Assembly (NCBI GenBank): GCA_902802355.1
Contig: CADCLU010000009.1
Span: forward strand, 1-38,373
Source: an uncultured Erysipelotrichaceae bacterium
GTDB taxonomy: Bacteria; Bacillota_I; Bacilli_A; RFN20; CAG-826
Direction of reading: 5' to 3'
DNA length: 38,373 nt
Both the position numbers and the translations under genes were made by a program. Of this stretch, positions 31,815 to 38,373 are shown piece by piece. Each line of letters opens with the position of its first letter. The stretch's first letter is position 1. Under the pieces are notes generated by a model, which saw only the letters and a program-made list of their open reading frames with translations, was not told the origin of the DNA and searched no databases.

Positions 31815-32096
31815 TCAGAGTTTATCAATGGCTGCGCGGATGGAATCGCTGCCTGGAAGCTCAAACTCATCATCATCAAAATCGTTCTTTGGTTTCTTCT
31901 TGGCTTTTGGTTTTGGCGCTTCCACTGGTTCTAGCTTCTTAACCCTCATATCGAAAGGAATGCCGTTTTCACGGACGATCGCCTTGAGATAAAGGATGAT
32001 GGCAGCAGACATCGAAATGCCAAGTTCATCAACAACCTTTTCAGCTTGTTTTTTGATATTGCTATCTATTCTTAAATTCAGAGTTGTCTTCGGCAT
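31815..32096 (-). CDS. RelB/DinJ-type antitoxin, without adjacent toxin
   Basis: A 93-residue protein. Residues 1-50 match the RelB/DinJ ribbon-helix-helix family: TTLNLRIDSNIKKQAEKVVDELGISMS, then AIILYLKAIVRENGIPFDM, where GIPF is a hallmark. RelB-type proteins bind operator DNA as dimers and neutralise a RelE/YafQ RNase through the C-terminal part. Here the C-terminal 43 residues are unusual: a Pro/Lys-rich run, an acidic patch and SIRAAIDKL. No toxin gene follows, since ppdK ends on the other strand after terminators, and none precedes. It may be an orphan antitoxin, a stand-alone regulator, or act on a distant toxin. Direct repeats upstream look like its operator. No Shine-Dalgarno. Confidence 0.78.
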   Translation of the reverse strand: MPKTTLNLRIDSNIKKQAEKVVDELGISMSAAIILYLKAIVRENGIPFDMRVKKLEPVEAPKPKAKKKPKNDFDDDEFELPGSDSIRAAIDKL

Positions 32097-32111
32097 TTTC
32101 GTTAAAATTCG

Positions 32112-32143
32112 TTGTAACGCTTTTGTATATACATTGTAACGCT
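32112..32143. repeat. Operator-like direct repeats before the antitoxin gene
   Basis: TTGTAACGCT occurs at 32112-32121 and again at 32134-32143, 22 bases apart (about two helical turns). The perfect palindrome TGTATATACA (32124-32133) lies between them. Ribbon-helix-helix antitoxins bind such tandem sites at their own promoter. Confidence 0.6.
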
Positions 32144-32155
32144 ATAGAAAGATAA

Positions 32156-32179
32156 AGAAAAGCCTCCGTTTTCGGAGGC
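32156..32179 (-). terminator. Rho-independent terminator of glmU
   Basis: GCCTCCG-TTTT-CGGAGGC (32162-32179) is a perfect 7-base stem, followed on the minus strand by TTTTCTTT. It lies 19 bases after the stop, which shows that the short glmU gene really ends here. Confidence 0.92.
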
Positions 32180-32198
32180 AAAATTCGTTGTTTTGGGA

Positions 32199-33203
32199 TT
32201 ACTTAACGTTGACGAACGGGCCAATTTCCTCGCCGTCTTTGATCTCGGCATTGGAAACGCTGCTCATAACGACCTTAGCATGGTTGCCAACTTTTGCATC
32301 TTTGAGGGTGGTGTTTGGGCCAATCAAGGACTCTTCGCCAATCACGGTGTTGCCCATGATGTAGCTTCCTGGAGCAATCGTGGTGTCCTGGCCGATTTTA
32401 ACGGTTGGGGCAATATAAGTGTTGTCTGGGTCCTCAATTGAGACGCCAGCGACCATGTGGGCCTTGTTAATGCGCTTCTGGATGATCTTCGCGGCGATAG
32501 AAAGCTGGTTGCGATCGTTAACGCCAAGGGTTTCATCTGGGTCTTTAACTGGGTAGGAGCCAACTTTAAAGCCATTGTTAACGAAGATTCCGAGGACATC
32601 GGTCAAATAATATTCGCCGGCGGCATTTTTCGTTGTAAGGTGGCCTAATGCCTCGAATAACTTGGCGTTGTCAAATACATAGACGCCAGCGTTAACCTCT
32701 TTGATGGCTCTTTCCTCTTCGGTAGCATCTTTCTGCTCAACGATTTTGGTAACGTTTCCGTTAACTTTGACGATTCTTCCGTATCCGAATGGGTCATCGA
32801 GGATGGAAGTCATAACGGTCATGGCGTTGCCGTTCTCTTCGTGGGCTTTGAATAAAGCCTGGAAGGTTTCAGTGGTGAGAAGAGGGGTGTCGCCGCAGCA
32901 AACGATGGTCTCGCCTTCGAGTTTTTCGAGGACTGGACCCGCCATCATAACGGCGTGACCGGTTCCTTTTTGCTCTAACTGCCAGACAACATCGCATTCG
33001 TCTTTGACGATCTTCTCGCTGGTTTTGCCACCAAAGCCAACAACGGCGACGAGTTTCTTGAATCCAAGAGGCTTCAAAGCGTCGATGACGTATTTAACGA
33101 GAGGCTGGCCAAGGATTGGGAAAGAGACCTTAGAGATATCGTCTCTCTTGCTCTTCATTCTGGTGCCTTTTCCCGCGGCTAAAATAATTGCGTACTTTTC
33201 CAT
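32199..33203 (-). CDS. glmU: GlmU uridyltransferase lacking the acetyltransferase half
   Basis: A 334-residue protein. Residues 1-230 are the GlmU pyrophosphorylase that makes UDP-GlcNAc from GlcNAc-1-phosphate and UTP: LAAGKGTRMKS (8-18), QKGTGHAVMMA, CGDTPLL and EVNAGVYVFD are all present. The linker and about four left-handed beta-helix turns follow, and the protein stops at EIGPFVNVK. Full GlmU has about 456 residues. The lost part holds the acetyl-CoA site and catalytic histidine (His363 in E. coli), so glucosamine-1-phosphate acetylation should be absent. A clean terminator follows, so this is not a window artefact. AAGGAG lies eight bases before ATG 33203. It follows ispE, as in Bacillus (without purR and spoVG between). 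Confidence 0.9.
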   Translation of the reverse strand: MEKYAIILAAGKGTRMKSKRDDISKVSFPILGQPLVKYVIDALKPLGFKKLVAVVGFGGKTSEKIVKDECDVVWQLEQKGTGHAVMMAGPVLEKLEGETIVCCGDTPLLTTETFQALFKAHEENGNAMTVMTSILDDPFGYGRIVKVNGNVTKIVEQKDATEEERAIKEVNAGVYVFDNAKLFEALGHLTTKNAAGEYYLTDVLGIFVNNGFKVGSYPVKDPDETLGVNDRNQLSIAAKIIQKRINKAHMVAGVSIEDPDNTYIAPTVKIGQDTTIAPGSYIMGNTVIGEESLIGPNTTLKDAKVGNHAKVVMSSVSNAEIKDGEEIGPFVNVK

Positions 33204-33215
33204 AATGGAAACTCC

Positions 33216-34085
33216 TTATTTCATGGTTTTGGTCACTCTAACGATGTAACCAAGGTTCTTATAGATCTTCGCTTGTTCTTTAACGAACTTTGCGTCTTTA
33301 GACAAGGCAAAGCAGGCGGATCCGCTTCCAGTCATAGCGGCAACTGGGAATCCGGCCTTCTTTAAAGAGTCTACGATTTTCTTTACTTCAGGCAAACAAG
33401 AGACTGCTGGTTGGTAGAGGTCGTTGCCTGTCGCCTTTCCAATTAACTCAAGGTCGTCGTTGGCAAGGCCTTCGAGAACCTTATCGGTGTCGATATTCTC
33501 TTTTTCGAACTTATCGCACACCTCGAAGATCGCGCCTGTGCTAAGGCCCTCTTTAGGTTTGACAATTAAGCAGTGATATTGTGATTTAACAGGGATTTGC
33601 TGAAGATTTTCGCCTAAAGATGTGGCAATTGCAGGTTTTGTGTTGAGGAAGAAAGGAACATCAGCACCAAGGCTTAAAGCGATACGGTTGATGACCTTTG
33701 GGTCGGCTTTGAGTTTAAGAAGGCTGATTAAGCTTTCGATAACGGCTGCGGCGTTTGAAGAGCCTCCTCCCATGCCTGCGGCAAAAGGAATCTCCTTGTG
33801 GATGTTTATGTTGAAGTTGTCTTTGAAGCCGAACTCTTTTCTCATAGCCTCAACCGCTTTGGTGCAAAGGTTGTGGCGGAGATTGGCTAAGCCGATGTCA
33901 TCACAAGTGATGAATGTATCAAAAGCGCCTGGACGCTTCTCAATTTCGATAACGTCATGAAGCTCAACAGGAATCATGACGGTTTCAAGGTTGTGGTAGC
34001 CGTCTTCCCTTTTGTTGAGAACCTTTAGCGAGAGGTTGATCTTCGCGTAGGATTTGACTATTTGGTGTGATTTTTCAAATAACAT
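33216..34085 (-). CDS. ispE: 4-diphosphocytidyl-2-C-methyl-D-erythritol kinase
   Basis: A 289-residue GHMP kinase of the MEP isoprenoid pathway. Signatures: KSYAKINLSLKVLNKREDGYHNLETVM at the start, IPFAAGMGGGSSNAAAVI as the ATP loop, and MTGSGSACFAL near the C-terminus. It supplies IPP for undecaprenyl phosphate and quinones, so this organism uses the MEP route. Length is standard. It follows rsmA after 39 bases and precedes glmU by 12 bases. No clear Shine-Dalgarno precedes ATG 34085. TGTTAT at -13 to -8 could be a weak -10. Confidence 0.97.
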   Translation of the reverse strand: MLFEKSHQIVKSYAKINLSLKVLNKREDGYHNLETVMIPVELHDVIEIEKRPGAFDTFITCDDIGLANLRHNLCTKAVEAMRKEFGFKDNFNINIHKEIPFAAGMGGGSSNAAAVIESLISLLKLKADPKVINRIALSLGADVPFFLNTKPAIATSLGENLQQIPVKSQYHCLIVKPKEGLSTGAIFEVCDKFEKENIDTDKVLEGLANDDLELIGKATGNDLYQPAVSCLPEVKKIVDSLKKAGFPVAAMTGSGSACFALSKDAKFVKEQAKIYKNLGYIVRVTKTMK

Positions 34086-34124
34086 ATTTTGGATAACACG
34101 ATTTTACTAGTTTGATTTTTTAAA

Positions 34125-34925
34125 TCAATATAGAGTCCTAAGCAGCTTTAAATATCCATCCAAAGAGATGTCCTGAGGCCTTAAATTTGCCTTTATCTGC
34201 GCATTTTCTAACGTCTCTTTGGCTTTGGCTGGATCTTTTAGATACTGGGAGAGGTTGTTATAGATGGTTTTCCTCTTATGGAGGAAGAGGCCAGAAACCA
34301 TTTGATAAAGCTTGCCGGCTTCCTCTAAGTCGTCGTTTTTGATCTTCAGCACAAACACGCTTGAGTCAACGTGTGGCGCAGGCGCGAACGAAGTTCTCGG
34401 AACATTAAATCCTTTAACGAAGTCGGCGCGATACTGGATTAAGAGTCCAAGAGGGCCGTAGTCTTCGCTTCCTAAAGGAGCTTTTAGTCTAGAAACAACT
34501 TCTTTCTGAACCATGAAGACACCTATTTTTAGGTTTTTTGCATTAAGCAAAACTCTCTCAAGAATTGCGCTGGTGATGTAGTAAGGAAGGTTGCTGATGA
34601 TTTTGGTGTATTTCGCATAGTCCCATTTCATCGCGTTCCCAACCATCGGATTCACGGTTTTAGAGTCCTTGTAATCTTCGATTAATTTCTGAATCAGCCC
34701 TTCATCGATATCAATCAAATCTGCTTTCGAAGCCTTTTGTTCAATGAAGAAAGATAGGGAGCCCGCTCCAGAACCGATTTCTAAAACGCTATCGGTTTCG
34801 TCAATCGCCGCCAAATCTATGATTCTTTCTGCGGCGTCGGCATCAATAAGGAAGTTTTGGCCAACTTCGTGCTTGGCTAAGAGTTTGTACTCAGCGATTT
34901 TCTCAAAATACTGTTCTTTATTCAC
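34125..34925 (-). CDS. rsmA: 16S rRNA dimethyladenosine transferase
   Basis: A 266-residue SAM-dependent enzyme (KsgA) that dimethylates A1518 and A1519 of 16S rRNA late in 30S assembly. Motifs: KHEVGQNFLID near the start, LEIGSGAGSLSFFI for SAM, and the catalytic NLPYYITSAIL. The C-terminal helical domain (HKRKTIYNNL) binds rRNA. I choose GTG 34925, with GAGGAGG nine bases upstream inside rnmV, over a TTG at 34931 that would sit too close to that site. The gene overlaps rnmV by eight bases. tatD-rnmV-rsmA-ispE is the Bacilli order. Confidence 0.96.
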   Translation of the reverse strand: MNKEQYFEKIAEYKLLAKHEVGQNFLIDADAAERIIDLAAIDETDSVLEIGSGAGSLSFFIEQKASKADLIDIDEGLIQKLIEDYKDSKTVNPMVGNAMKWDYAKYTKIISNLPYYITSAILERVLLNAKNLKIGVFMVQKEVVSRLKAPLGSEDYGPLGLLIQYRADFVKGFNVPRTSFAPAPHVDSSVFVLKIKNDDLEEAGKLYQMVSGLFLHKRKTIYNNLSQYLKDPAKAKETLENAQIKANLRPQDISLDGYLKLLRTLY

Positions 34926-35460
34926 GACCAAGAGCCTCCTCTAAATCTTTTCTATCTAAACCTAACGCTTTAAGCCTTTTCAAAAGGGTCTTACCATTAA
35001 CCTGATCTACATGAAGGCGGTTCTCAAGGACCTTTCTTTTCGAAGCAGAATCCTCTCCGCCCATAAGACCAAGCTCAAACAAATCGTTCATAGTCAAATT
35101 TGAAGATTTAGAGTCTGTTTCTGGAAGCATTAAATGGTTCAATGCATCCATGATCGTGGCCTTATCAGACTCAGCAACACCCACTTTATGCTTTTTGATA
35201 GCTTTTTCCTTTGGGATGAATGCGTTGAAGAGGCCCGTAACTTCGCTGTTTAAAATGTCTCTAATCCTCTTTCCAGGAGCATCAGGGTCAGTTAAAACAA
35301 CAATCGTCCTTGTCATAGACAAGGCTCTAACATACTCGATAGTTTCACGTGAAACCTCGGAACCGTTTGTAGTAATTATGTCGGCGTCTAAAAAAGATTC
35401 GAGCAAATCCTTATCCATTTTGCCCTCGACGACTATGACATGTGGGTATTTTACTTTCAT
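34918..35460 (-). CDS. rnmV: Ribonuclease M5
   Basis: A 180-residue TOPRIM nuclease that matures 5S rRNA by cutting both strands of the precursor stem. The TOPRIM glutamate lies in VIVVEGKMDKDLL (8-20) and the DxD pair in VVLTDPDAPGKRIRDIL. The C-terminal half, with ESDKATIMDAL and NLTMNDLFELGLMGGEDSASKR, binds the ribosomal protein-rRNA substrate. The start ATG overlaps the tatD stop as ATGA, and the end overlaps rsmA, so the three genes are translated as a coupled set. Confidence 0.96.
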   Translation of the reverse strand: MKVKYPHVIVVEGKMDKDLLESFLDADIITTNGSEVSRETIEYVRALSMTRTIVVLTDPDAPGKRIRDILNSEVTGLFNAFIPKEKAIKKHKVGVAESDKATIMDALNHLMLPETDSKSSNLTMNDLFELGLMGGEDSASKRKVLENRLHVDQVNGKTLLKRLKALGLDRKDLEEALGRE

Positions 35461-36224
35461 TTGCGGTGAAATAATGATTTAAAGTTGTTTTCTACGGCAA
35501 TTTCCATTTCTTTTTCCGAAATTCCGCGCAAATCGGCCATATTTTGAAGTATTTCTTTAATATGGGCTGGTTCGTTTTGCTTGCCGCGGTACGGAACCGG
35601 TGAAAGGTATGGCGCATCGGTTTCGGTGAGGATTCTATCAATTGGACACTTTTTAACATTTTCTTTTGGTTCAATTGCGTTCTTATAAGTGATTGGTCCA
35701 TCGAAACCAAAGTAACAACCAAGCTTCGCGAAGCGTTCTAACATCTCTGGCGAACCGCTATAGCAATGCAATACGCAACCGGCATTAGCTGGATGCTCTT
35801 TGAGAATCTCATAAGTGTCCTCGCTGGCATCTCTTGCGTGTATTGAAAGAGGCAAATTCAGTTCGTTCGCCAACTCTATTTGTTTGATAAACCAAACCTT
35901 CTGGTTGTCGTGCTCTTTTTTCTCTTTGAACCAATGGTAATCGAGGCCAATTTCGCCTATAGCGATAACCTTTTCATCTTTAGCAAGGTTCTTAATCTCT
36001 TCTAAAGCTTCGTCGCTTATTCCTTCTAGGTTTTCTGGATGAAAACCGACGGCAGCATAAACACAGTCAAACTCATGGGCGATCTGAATCGCTTTCTTTG
36101 AGCTTTCTAAGTCCCAGCCGATGCAAACCATTAAAGAAACGCCCGCTTCTTTGGCGTTTTTTATCACTTCAGCCCTCTTATCAAAGAGGCCGTCATCATT
36201 TAAATGGCAATGTGAATCGAGCAT
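35457..36224 (-). CDS. tatD: TatD family deoxyribonuclease
   Basis: A 255-residue metal-dependent hydrolase with a TIM barrel. Metal ligands are visible: DSHCHLND (3-10), GEIGLDYHW near 90, SIHARDASEDT, LHCYSGS, and TETDAPYLSP near the end. Members show 3'-5' exonuclease activity on DNA and act in repair. The start lies one base after the mnmE stop and the end overlaps rnmV by four bases. The position between mnmE and rnmV links the two halves of the origin-proximal cluster; in Bacillus other genes lie between. Confidence 0.95.
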   Translation of the reverse strand: MLDSHCHLNDDGLFDKRAEVIKNAKEAGVSLMVCIGWDLESSKKAIQIAHEFDCVYAAVGFHPENLEGISDEALEEIKNLAKDEKVIAIGEIGLDYHWFKEKKEHDNQKVWFIKQIELANELNLPLSIHARDASEDTYEILKEHPANAGCVLHCYSGSPEMLERFAKLGCYFGFDGPITYKNAIEPKENVKKCPIDRILTETDAPYLSPVPYRGKQNEPAHIKEILQNMADLRGISEKEMEIAVENNFKSLFHRK

Positions 36225-36225
36225 T

Positions 36226-37554
36226 CTATTTACCTACGCAGAACCTAGAGAAGATCTCGTCTGTTAAATCAAGCGTAGCGCCTTCTCCAAGAAGCTCTCT
36301 TGCGCCGTTATAAGCAGCAAGCAAATTGACGGAAACGAGATCCATAGGAACCTTATTCATGGCATCTTCTTTGGCTTTAGCCAAATGTTGGTCAATTTCC
36401 ATTAATAAACCAAGCTGTCTGGCACTAGAAAGGGAAGGAGAAGTGAAGGCTTGATCAGAGAGACCAAGTTCTTCATAAATCTTCTCGAGAAGAGGCTTTA
36501 TGTCTTTGTTTATGGCGCTGATATAGAGCTTATCTTTTTCCGTGTTCTTGATAAGGTCGCTCTTGTTGTAGACTGTGATAAGAATCTTATCTTTGGCGAG
36601 CTCTTTGATTCTTAGATCCTCTTGAGATTCGCCTTTCTCTGCATCAATAACATGGATAACGAGGTCGGCTTTGGCGATTGATTCTTCGCTCTTGGCTATG
36701 CCAAGGGCTTCAATCTTATCAGCGTTGTCTCTAATTCCGGCGGTATCCAATAAATGGAGCTGGATGCCTTTAACGGAGACATCTCCTTCAACAATATCTC
36801 TAGTTGTTCCTGGGATATCAGAAACGATGGCTTTTTCTTCGTTCATTAAGGCGTTCAACAATGACGATTTGCCAACGTTTGGTTCGCCAACAATGGCAAC
36901 TTTTAAACCTTCTTTGACGATCTTTCCTTCTTTTCCGCCTTTGATGAGGTTCGCGATTGTTTTTCTGATGCTGTCGACTTTATTAACAACGGCGTCTGCA
37001 TTCAATTGTTCGATGTCTTCGTACTCAGGGAAGTCGATATTGACCTCTAAACTGGCTAAAAGGGAGGCGATCTCTTCTTTAAGAGGCTCGACTAGCTTGC
37101 TGGTTTGGCCGCTCAAAGACATTAAGTTGAGGTTTTTGGCCTCAGCGGTTGTCGCGTTGATTAAGTCATTAACAGACTCCGCCTCGATAAGGTCCATTTT
37201 GCCGTTATAGAAGGCTCTAGAGGAGAATTCTCCGCGTGTTGCATAAACAGCGCCCCTCTTGATGTAGGCTTCAATAATCTGGTTAGCAATCAACATCGAT
37301 CCGTGGCAGGAAATCTCGACGACGTCTTCGCCGGTGAAGGTGTTTGGGCCTTTGAAGGCCATAACCAAAACCAAGTCTATAGGCTGACCATTGTCGCTCA
37401 TGGTGCCGTAATAGATTTCTCTCTTTTCGGTGCCGCTGACTCGCTTGCTGAAAATCTGATCCGTAACCTCAAAAGCCCCGTCTCCGGAAACCCTGATGAG
37501 GGCAAGCGCTCCTTTGAGCGGCGGTGTGGCTAAGGCAATAATTACGTTGTTCAT
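36226..37554 (-). CDS. mnmE: tRNA uridine-5-carboxymethylaminomethyl modification GTPase MnmE
   Basis: A 442-residue GTPase that with MnmG modifies the wobble uridine in tRNAs. The N-terminal domain (MNNVIIALATPPLKGALALIRVSG to about 118) binds formyl-tetrahydrofolate. The inserted G domain has GEPNVGKSSLLNAL, DIPGTTRDIV, DTAG and NKSD. The C-terminus ends in FCVGK, the catalytic CxGK motif. Length is typical. The partner mnmG is not in the window. No Shine-Dalgarno precedes ATG 37554. A perfect TATAAT lies six bases before it, so the mRNA should start at the A of the ATG. Confidence 0.97.
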   Translation of the reverse strand: MNNVIIALATPPLKGALALIRVSGDGAFEVTDQIFSKRVSGTEKREIYYGTMSDNGQPIDLVLVMAFKGPNTFTGEDVVEISCHGSMLIANQIIEAYIKRGAVYATRGEFSSRAFYNGKMDLIEAESVNDLINATTAEAKNLNLMSLSGQTSKLVEPLKEEIASLLASLEVNIDFPEYEDIEQLNADAVVNKVDSIRKTIANLIKGGKEGKIVKEGLKVAIVGEPNVGKSSLLNALMNEEKAIVSDIPGTTRDIVEGDVSVKGIQLHLLDTAGIRDNADKIEALGIAKSEESIAKADLVIHVIDAEKGESQEDLRIKELAKDKILITVYNKSDLIKNTEKDKLYISAINKDIKPLLEKIYEELGLSDQAFTSPSLSSARQLGLLMEIDQHLAKAKEDAMNKVPMDLVSVNLLAAYNGARELLGEGATLDLTDEIFSRFCVGK

Positions 37555-37560
37555 AATGAG

Positions 37561-37566
37561 ATTATA
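37561..37566 (-). promoter_or_regulatory. -10 element of mnmE giving a predicted leaderless mRNA
   Basis: TATAAT on the minus strand, with CTCATT between it and the ATG. Directly upstream is CCTTT-GTTA-AAAGG (37567-37580), a small inverted repeat. No good -35 is visible. Confidence 0.6.
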
Positions 37567-37651
37567 CCTTTGTTAAAAGGTAAATGGTGTTTTCCTTCTA
37601 AAATCAAAAATCGAGAGTTAAAAATATGTAGGTTTTGCTGAAGATTTTACG

Positions 37652-37678
37652 AAAAAAGCAGGCTTTTTAAACCTGCTT
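37652..37678 (-). terminator. Rho-independent terminator of jag
   Basis: AAGCAGG (minus strand, 37678-37672) pairs with CCTGCTT (37662-37656), followed by a T-run. It begins six bases after the stop of the second jag frame. Confidence 0.88.
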
Positions 37679-37683
37679 GTTAA

Positions 37684-38177
37684 TTAGTCGACGTATTTGA
37701 TTGTGACGGCTCTGTCATGGCCTTCGCCACTGGACTCGGTCTTGATGTGGCTCATGCCGTTGAGAGTGTTGTGGATGATTCTTCTCTCATCAGCGGTCAT
37801 TGGGTCAAGCTTGACGTCAACGTGAGTCTTGACGACTTCACGAGCGGTCTTCTTGGCAACCCACTGGAGACGATCGTATTTGTCTTCTTTGTATCCGCCG
37901 ACATCAAGGAGAATCCTGTATCTGTGACGGAACTTGTTGCTAACAGCAAGTCTTGCGAGCTCATTGAGAGCCCGCCAAGAGCGGTTTTGAGGTATTCCTC
38001 AGCGAAGGCAGCAGCATCATCGATATCATAGATTTCGATGGTGGCTTCTTTTCCGATTCCGAATAAGCCTTTCTTTTCTTCGATGACTTTGTAGATCAAT
38101 TGCTCGGCTGGGATGCCAACGGCTTTGCTGGCAGCCTGGACGGCGTCTTCAACAGTTTTACTGGTGAAATGTTTCAT
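37684..38177 (-). pseudogene. jag: jag/khpB disrupted in the KH domain
   Basis: KhpB/Jag is an RNA-binding partner of the YidC-linked division and translation machinery, about 200-210 residues. Here the Jag-N domain reads normally from ATG 38177 (KTVEDAVQAASKAVGIPAEQLIYKVI, then KKGLFGIGKEATIEIYD) up to AEEYLKTAL. Near 37970-37982 the frame changes. In the original frame the sequence becomes unrelated and stops at 37797. In the next frame it continues as ALNELARLAVSNKFRHRYRILLDVGGY, the R3H domain (DPMTADERRIIHNTL) and a stop at 37686. Roughly 40 residues, the first half of the KH domain with its GxxG loop, are missing. Either a real deletion with frameshift or an assembly fault. AGGAGG precedes the ATG, overlapping the yidC stop. 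Confidence 0.85.
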
Positions 38178-38190
38178 TTATGTGGTCCTC

Positions 38191-38373
38191 CTAACGATCT
38201 TTTTTGCGGTGCATGATGAGCTGCATAATGAGGGTTTGGAGCATGCTCACAAGACCACCAATGGCCCAGTAGACGCCCATGGCGGCTGGAAGACTGAAAC
38301 CAAGGATGATGGTGAATATTAACATGAACCAAGAAACCATCTTCTGGGTTCTTGCGTTCTTATCGGCAGCAGG
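38191..38373 (-). CDS. yidC: Membrane protein insertase YidC (C-terminal part only)
   Basis: Only the last 60 residues are present; the 5' end is beyond the window. The sequence shows two hydrophobic segments (MVSWFMLIFTIILGFSLPAAMGVYW, then AIGGLVSMLQTLIMQ) and a basic tail HRKKDR. The pattern P-AAMGVYWAIG-x-Q matches the last helices of YidC/Oxa1/SpoIIIJ. YidC inserts membrane proteins with or without SecYEG. The neighbour jag directly downstream confirms it, since spoIIIJ-jag is a fixed pair in Bacillota. The TAG stop at 38193 is part of the TAGGAGG site of jag. Confidence 0.92.
   Translation of the reverse strand, partial: PAADKNARTQKMVSWFMLIFTIILGFSLPAAMGVYWAIGGLVSMLQTLIMQLIMHRKKDR

Noticed and set aside
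32112-32143. The TTGTAACGCT repeats as a CRISPR or replication iteron
   Set aside because: Only two copies, sitting at an antitoxin promoter with no replication gene or spacer structure nearby; an operator is the simpler reading.
37717-38031. Plus-strand frame opposite jag
   Set aside because: It mirrors the second frame of the disrupted jag gene, whose R3H domain is recognisable on the minus strand.
1-38373. Possible use of TGA as tryptophan (Mollicutes code)
   Set aside because: TGA is the natural stop for mfd, the flavodoxin gene and tatD, two of them as ATGA overlaps, and Trp residues examined use TGG.

Overview
The window comes from a Bacillota chromosome, most likely an uncultured member of the Bacilli (Erysipelotrichales- or Mollicutes-neighbour type). 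Three things point there. The gene order is the conserved block found near the replication origin of Bacilli. Shine-Dalgarno sites are strong AGGAGG types at many genes. TGA is an ordinary stop: it ends mfd, the flavodoxin gene and tatD, and in the last two cases it overlaps the next ATG, so this is not the Mollicutes code. In Bacilli, yidC-jag-mnmE lies next to rnpA, rpmH and dnaA, so oriC is probably a short way beyond the right edge. I see no rRNA, tRNA, insertion sequence, prophage or CRISPR array.

Layout from the right edge leftward, nearly all on the minus strand: yidC (partial), jag (disrupted), mnmE, tatD, rnmV, rsmA, ispE and a shortened glmU (38373-32199). An orphan RelB/DinJ-type antitoxin gene follows. 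Then come two plus-strand units separated by a minus-strand gene: ppdK (pyruvate phosphate dikinase), a glycerophosphodiester phosphodiesterase, and a heptose-nucleotide operon (kinase, nucleotidyltransferase-phosphatase fusion, isomerase). A sugar kinase gene is divergent from that operon. A TetR regulator and a DUF368/PopT undecaprenyl-phosphate transporter follow. The conserved minus-strand block then resumes: flavodoxin, pth, mfd, rqcP, tilS, ftsH, dus, a heterodimeric ABC exporter, lysS, and the rpsF-ssb-rpsR operon. The left end carries accessory envelope genes (lipoprotein, C39-like peptidase, small membrane protein), an AlkD-type DNA glycosylase, and a very large MacB-like ABC transporter cut by the window edge.

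Functionally, the core covers translation, tRNA modification, ribosome rescue, transcription-coupled repair, membrane protein insertion and turnover, isoprenoid synthesis (ispE), UDP-sugar synthesis (glmU) and lipid-carrier recycling (PopT). The accessory insert adds a route from a C7 sugar phosphate to a nucleotide-activated heptose. Its operon shares an intergenic palindrome with the divergent FGGY kinase gene, which suggests one regulated unit.

The points most worth a second look are: the heptose/FGGY divergon and its shared operator; a recurrent promoter layout with a -10 hexamer exactly six bases before the ATG (leaderless transcripts); GlmU lacking its acetyltransferase half; TilS with a degraded PP-loop although AUA codons are used; a jag gene missing half its KH domain and out of frame; an apparent ACG start for mfd; and an orphan antitoxin with a clear repeat operator.
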